DNA of 64,000 bases from G020354785 sp964521285. GTDB lineage: Bacteria > Bacteroidota > Bacteroidia > Bacteroidales > UBA10428. The stretch spans positions 62,001-126,000 of the forward strand of contig CAZFQS010000003.1 of NCBI GenBank assembly GCA_964521285.1, given 5' to 3'. The position numbers and the translations under genes are program-made. Shown piece after piece: positions 60,426 to 64,000 of this stretch. Each line of letters begins with the position of its first letter. Position 1 is the stretch's first letter. The notes beneath the pieces are model-generated. The model searched no databases and had not been told where the DNA came from. It was given only the letters and a program-made list of their open reading frames with translations.

Positions 60426-62519
60426 ATGAAAAAGTACTGGTATGTATTTTGTTTTGTTTTTATCCTGGTAATTTCATTTTCCTTTGACTCAAGTGTATAT
60501 CAATTCAATTTGCCTTTAACTTCAGGAGTTTCTTTGATGCGGATCGGTGTTGATCCTCATCCGCTTGTTGAGGAGGGGAAAGAGATAGCAGCCCTGGTAT
60601 GGGATGCGATTGAAAACAGCAATATAGCATCTGCAAAAAAAGCTATTCAATCATACGATTCCCTGATACAAAAGAAAAGCCGGATAGTAGAATTCAGCGC
60701 ATTAAAATGGCTCTGTCAGTGTATCATAGCATCTGAGGAAGAGAAAAAATCCCTGATTACGGATCAATTGTCTGAAGACTTTTATCAGTTTTTTACAGAT
60801 AGTAACTTCGTGCATTTAAAAGAATATCTGCTTCGTAAATACAGGGTGAACGATTTCGACCCTGAAGATCCTGATGAACACCTTGAACGACGAACTTATC
60901 TGGAAGATCTGCTCATGTTCAACAATCCTAGGCGAAACGACTGGGAAAGATCAGACGAAATTTTAAAGCATATCCCCCTGAAGGAAGGTGATAAGGTTAT
61001 TGATATAGGATGCGGATTTGGCTTTTACTCATATCAGTTTTCCAGGATGGTAGGAAGTAAAGGAAAAGTTTACGCTGTAGATGCGGGCGAATTTTATGTA
61101 AAATATGTGGATAAGTTCGTTAAAAAATACAACATAAGCAACATTGAACCTGTTGTTTCAACAACTACTGATGTCTCAGTAGATGATTTGGCTGATGTTG
61201 CATTTATGTGTTCCCTTTATCATATTGTTTATGGATGGGCTAGGGAAACAGAACGTTCAGAATTTTTAAACACAGTTAAACGGTCACTTAAAAAGGATGG
61301 CTATCTCATAATAGCTGATAATTCCTTTCTAAATGGTGAAGAATTGAACAATTGCTATCTTAACAAGGAACTTGCTATTGCTCAACTTACTTTTTACGGT
61401 TTCAGATTTCTGGAAAATATACAGATTACTCCCCAGCGCTATGTTCTGGTATTTCGTCACAGGCCGGGCCAGTCAATTGACTTTTCAACAGCCGGGGAAG
61501 AGAAGGACAAGAAAACATTTAATCTGACCATCACTTCAGGTAATTCTATAGTACATATTGGCAGTCTTGATTCTTACGATATTACTGAAGAGGGAATCAG
61601 AGCAGGAAAATTAGTCCTTGATGCCCTTGAAAACAATAATATTGCTGCTGCAGAAAAAGCAATCGGAGTTTATAATAATCTTATCCCCAAAGAAAATTTC
61701 GGTGGAGAATATAGTGCCTTGCAATGGTTCTGCGAATACATGGTGGCATCAGAAAAACAAAAAACCATAATGCTGGAAGATCCCCTGATAAATGCATATT
61801 ACAATTATCTGGGTAAAGACACTAACCTCCTTATTAAAGAATATGTTAAATATAAATATAAGCTTGATAAAGAGGGGAAGAAAGAAGAGGAAAGCAAAAC
61901 ATTAATAGAGGAAGACAGGGAAATAGGACGTACACGGCGGGCCTTCCTGGAAGATTTTATTTTGTTTAATAATCCGAAAAGGGAAGACTGGGAAAAGACG
62001 AGCAAAATAATGGAGCTGCTTAATTTTAAAAAAGGAGATACAATAGCAGATATTGGCTGCGGTTCAGGATATTATAGTTACAGATTTTCAAAAATGGTGG
62101 GTAATAATGGTATAATATATGCAATAGATATAAAAGAGAGACACCTGGACTTCATTAATGAATTTACTGAAAAAAACAATATTAAAAACATCCGGACAAT
62201 TGTCTCGGAAGAAGACGATATTTCACTTGATAAAAAGGTAGACTATGTATTTATGTGCTCATTATATCATATTATCTACGGTGTTTTTTCAGAACCTGTA
62301 CGTTCAAGGTTAATTAACAGCATCAAGGATGTGCTTAAGCATGATGGTCGCCTTATTATTGTCGATAACGGACCTGTTGAAGATGAGAATTTACCCTATC
62401 ACGGTCCCTTTATCACCAAAGAACTAATTATATATCAGCTTGCCTATTACGGGTTTACCTTCGAGAAGTATGAACAGATAATTCCCCAGCGTTATATGCT
62501 AACTTTTAAACTTGATTGA
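60426..62519 (+). CDS. Exported tandem-duplicated SAM methyltransferase
   Basis: A 697-residue protein made of two copies of the same module. Residues 1-20 look like a signal peptide or anchor with positive charges before it, which places the rest outside the cytoplasm. Copy 1 is about 32-344 and copy 2 about 367-695. Each has a helical N-terminal part (AIENSNIASAKKAIQSY; ALENNNIAAAEKAIGVY) and a class I methyltransferase domain with motif I (DIGCGFGFYSYQF at 193-205; DIGCGSGYYSYRF at 542-554), MCSLYHI and a shared PQRY near the end. Both copies look complete. SAM is not expected in the periplasm, so topology or function is unusual. GGTGATC lies before the ATG. Preceded by two radical SAM genes and followed by an amino-acid permease. 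Confidence 0.82.
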   Translation: MKKYWYVFCFVFILVISFSFDSSVYQFNLPLTSGVSLMRIGVDPHPLVEEGKEIAALVWDAIENSNIASAKKAIQSYDSLIQKKSRIVEFSALKWLCQCIIASEEEKKSLITDQLSEDFYQFFTDSNFVHLKEYLLRKYRVNDFDPEDPDEHLERRTYLEDLLMFNNPRRNDWERSDEILKHIPLKEGDKVIDIGCGFGFYSYQFSRMVGSKGKVYAVDAGEFYVKYVDKFVKKYNISNIEPVVSTTTDVSVDDLADVAFMCSLYHIVYGWARETERSEFLNTVKRSLKKDGYLIIADNSFLNGEELNNCYLNKELAIAQLTFYGFRFLENIQITPQRYVLVFRHRPGQSIDFSTAGEEKDKKTFNLTITSGNSIVHIGSLDSYDITEEGIRAGKLVLDALENNNIAAAEKAIGVYNNLIPKENFGGEYSALQWFCEYMVASEKQKTIMLEDPLINAYYNYLGKDTNLLIKEYVKYKYKLDKEGKKEEESKTLIEEDREIGRTRRAFLEDFILFNNPKREDWEKTSKIMELLNFKKGDTIADIGCGSGYYSYRFSKMVGNNGIIYAIDIKERHLDFINEFTEKNNIKNIRTIVSEEDDISLDKKVDYVFMCSLYHIIYGVFSEPVRSRLINSIKDVLKHDGRLIIVDNGPVEDENLPYHGPFITKELIIYQLAYYGFTFEKYEQIIPQRYMLTFKLD

Positions 62520-62569
62520 GCATTTCATTTTTTAATTTAATTTTATAAAATAAATCAATTTATAATTTC

Positions 62570-63976
62570 TTGAAAGATTCAAATTCAGGAGAAAAGAAGG
62601 AATTCATTCGAACCCTTGGGCCATTCAGTGCCAGTGCTTTAATTGTCGGGTCTATTATTGGAACAGGTATATTCTTCTATGTATCGGATGTGGGTAATTT
62701 ATTACGTAACCCACCGTTAATTCTTTCAGCATGGGCAATCGGAGGAATAATTGCACTGGTTGGTTCATTTTGTTTATCTGAGCTGGCAGCCACATATCCT
62801 GAAACAGGGGGGACCTATATTTATTTCCGCAAAGCATTCGGACCATTCATCGCCTTTGAATATGCATGGGCAAAATTCTTTATTATGCGGGTTGGCAGTC
62901 TTTCAATACAAACTATGGCCTTTGCTCAATTTGCTGCTGAGTTTTTTTCTGTTGAAGTTCATACAATTCAAAAACCTGTGGCAATAGGGGCACTAGCCTT
63001 CATTTGTGGTATTAATATTCTGGGAGTGCGTTGGGGAAGTTTTACACAAAACATTCTGACATTATTGAAAATTTTAAGTCTTATATTGTTAATTCTGATA
63101 GGTATTGCCGTAAGTATCGGCTTATTAAATAATAGCCATCCCGAACCGGTAATTACTATAACAGAACCATCAGCAAGGTCTGTTTATGTATTATACGGTC
63201 TGGCATTAGTTGCAATAATGTGGACGTTCGGGGGATGGGATGAATCTCCTTTTGTTGCCGAAGAAATAATACGGCCGGAGAGAAATATACCGATATCCCT
63301 GATTGGCGGATTGCTCACCTGTGTTATTCTGTATGTGTTAACAAATGCAGCCTATCTGACTGTTTTAGGCCCAGATCAATTTGCCTCATCCGGGGGACGC
63401 ACGGCAACAATGTTTCTTGAGCAGGCTGTCGGAATCTGGGCAAAACGTATTCTTAGTATTATCCTGATGATATCAACCTTTGGAGCTGCAAATGGGTTCG
63501 TCCTGACAAGCGGCCGTATTATATATGCTACCGGACGGGACAACAAAGTATTCCACTGGTTCGCAAAAACACATCACCTTACAAAGACACCGGTCAGAGG
63601 ATTGATCGCTCAGTTTATTTTAGGTAGTACGGCTATTATGGTTATGGACAATCCGTTCAAATTGGTTATCTTTACAGGATTTGCATATTGGGCTTTTTCT
63701 TCACTGGTGCCGGTGGCACTTGTCATATTGCGGCGCAAAGATCCGCAAAGACCACGCCCTTTTCGTGCATTGCTTTATCCGGTTTCACCTGTTTTATTTT
63801 TCCTGGCTTCTTTGATAATGATGGGCGCAGTAATCAAAAATGACATTACAAAATTGAGCATGAGCAGTGATTTGTTATCCAATCCTCCGACTACACTTGT
63901 TAGTCTGGTTATTTTTATTGCCGGAATACTTGTTTTCTTTGGGCAAAGGATAAAAAAATTCTCTGTTCGTAAATAA
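62570..63976 (+). CDS. APC-family amino-acid permease
   Basis: A 468-residue permease with 12 predicted helices. The N-terminal GSIIGTGIFFYVSDVG and PETGGTYIYFRKAFGPF are the APC/LAT-type signature. The start is TTG at 62570: the TAA in the codon group just upstream limits the frame and the next ATG lies about 100 residues in, which would lose helices 1-3. It follows the tandem methyltransferase by 50 bases and is probably in the same operon; it may import the amino-acid-like substrate or export the product. The exact substrate is unknown. The gene ends 24 bases before the window edge. Confidence 0.88.
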   Translation: MKDSNSGEKKEFIRTLGPFSASALIVGSIIGTGIFFYVSDVGNLLRNPPLILSAWAIGGIIALVGSFCLSELAATYPETGGTYIYFRKAFGPFIAFEYAWAKFFIMRVGSLSIQTMAFAQFAAEFFSVEVHTIQKPVAIGALAFICGINILGVRWGSFTQNILTLLKILSLILLILIGIAVSIGLLNNSHPEPVITITEPSARSVYVLYGLALVAIMWTFGGWDESPFVAEEIIRPERNIPISLIGGLLTCVILYVLTNAAYLTVLGPDQFASSGGRTATMFLEQAVGIWAKRILSIILMISTFGAANGFVLTSGRIIYATGRDNKVFHWFAKTHHLTKTPVRGLIAQFILGSTAIMVMDNPFKLVIFTGFAYWAFSSLVPVALVILRRKDPQRPRPFRALLYPVSPVLFFLASLIMMGAVIKNDITKLSMSSDLLSNPPTTLVSLVIFIAGILVFFGQRIKKFSVRK

Positions 63977-64000
63977 ATTTATTAAACAAACAATTTAAAA

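Overview
The window is about 64 kb of AT-rich DNA that most likely comes from the chromosome of a member of the Bacteroidota (Bacteroidales/Marinilabiliales-like, not resolvable further by eye). The signs are family choice and style: a TonB-dependent receptor paired with a DUF4249 lipoprotein, an HU-CCDC81/SPOR membrane protein, PepSY-like proteins, a Nif3/zinc-ribbon pair, many lipoproteins with a Cys lipobox, several TAnnTTTG-type -7 promoter elements, and few Shine-Dalgarno sequences over the first 50 kb. No transposase, phage gene, rRNA or CRISPR array was seen. Two tRNA genes are present (Val-GAC, Met-CAT), both without an encoded CCA.

Layout. 0-6 kb: the end of a Nif3 gene with its zinc-ribbon partner, CapA, a LemA-TPM-TPM operon, a small lipoprotein and a VTT membrane protein. 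6.4-9.7 kb: tRNA-Val and a three-gene signalling group (hybrid PAS kinase, lone receiver, and a REC-kinase that has lost its phospho-accepting His). 9.8-24.5 kb: mostly housekeeping genes: acyl-CoA ligase, Na+ symporter, RecR, ROK glucokinase, HU/SPOR protein, penicillin acylase, MFS transporter, RibBA, Fmt and a glucosaminidase/LysM protein. 24.7-27 kb: an ECF sigma operon with a membrane HEAT-repeat candidate anti-sigma factor and a DUF4097 protein. 27-33.5 kb: a TetR-TolC-MFP-RND efflux operon. 33.6-40.7 kb: exported superoxide dismutase, HisS, two glycosyltransferases coupled to an LptF/LptG-type permease, and a START-like protein.

41-46.5 kb: tRNA-Met, an ABC exporter pair, and a three-gene polyamine pathway (pyruvoyl arginine decarboxylase, agmatinase, deoxyhypusine-synthase-like enzyme) that would convert arginine to agmatine, putrescine and probably homospermidine. 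46.5-51.7 kb: a methyltransferase/ATP-grasp fusion, then a NarL-type two-component system bracketed by two PepSY-like proteins. 52-57.6 kb: TonB receptor plus DUF4249 lipoprotein, an EamA transporter and an Ig-like lipoprotein.

57.9-64 kb: the most unusual cluster, probably one transcription unit. It has a HydE/PylB-like radical SAM enzyme, a HemN-like radical SAM enzyme, a signal-peptide-bearing protein made of two tandem copies of one methyltransferase module, and an APC amino-acid permease. No described pathway with this gene set is known to me, so it is the best candidate for a new system.

A second recurring theme is a short repeat with core GGGGACAG(T/C)(G/A)CCC. It lies immediately 3' of three unrelated genes (near 21.0, 27.1 and 35.9 kb), reads in the sense direction of each, forms terminator-like hairpins, and in one case supplies the last codons of the RND pump.
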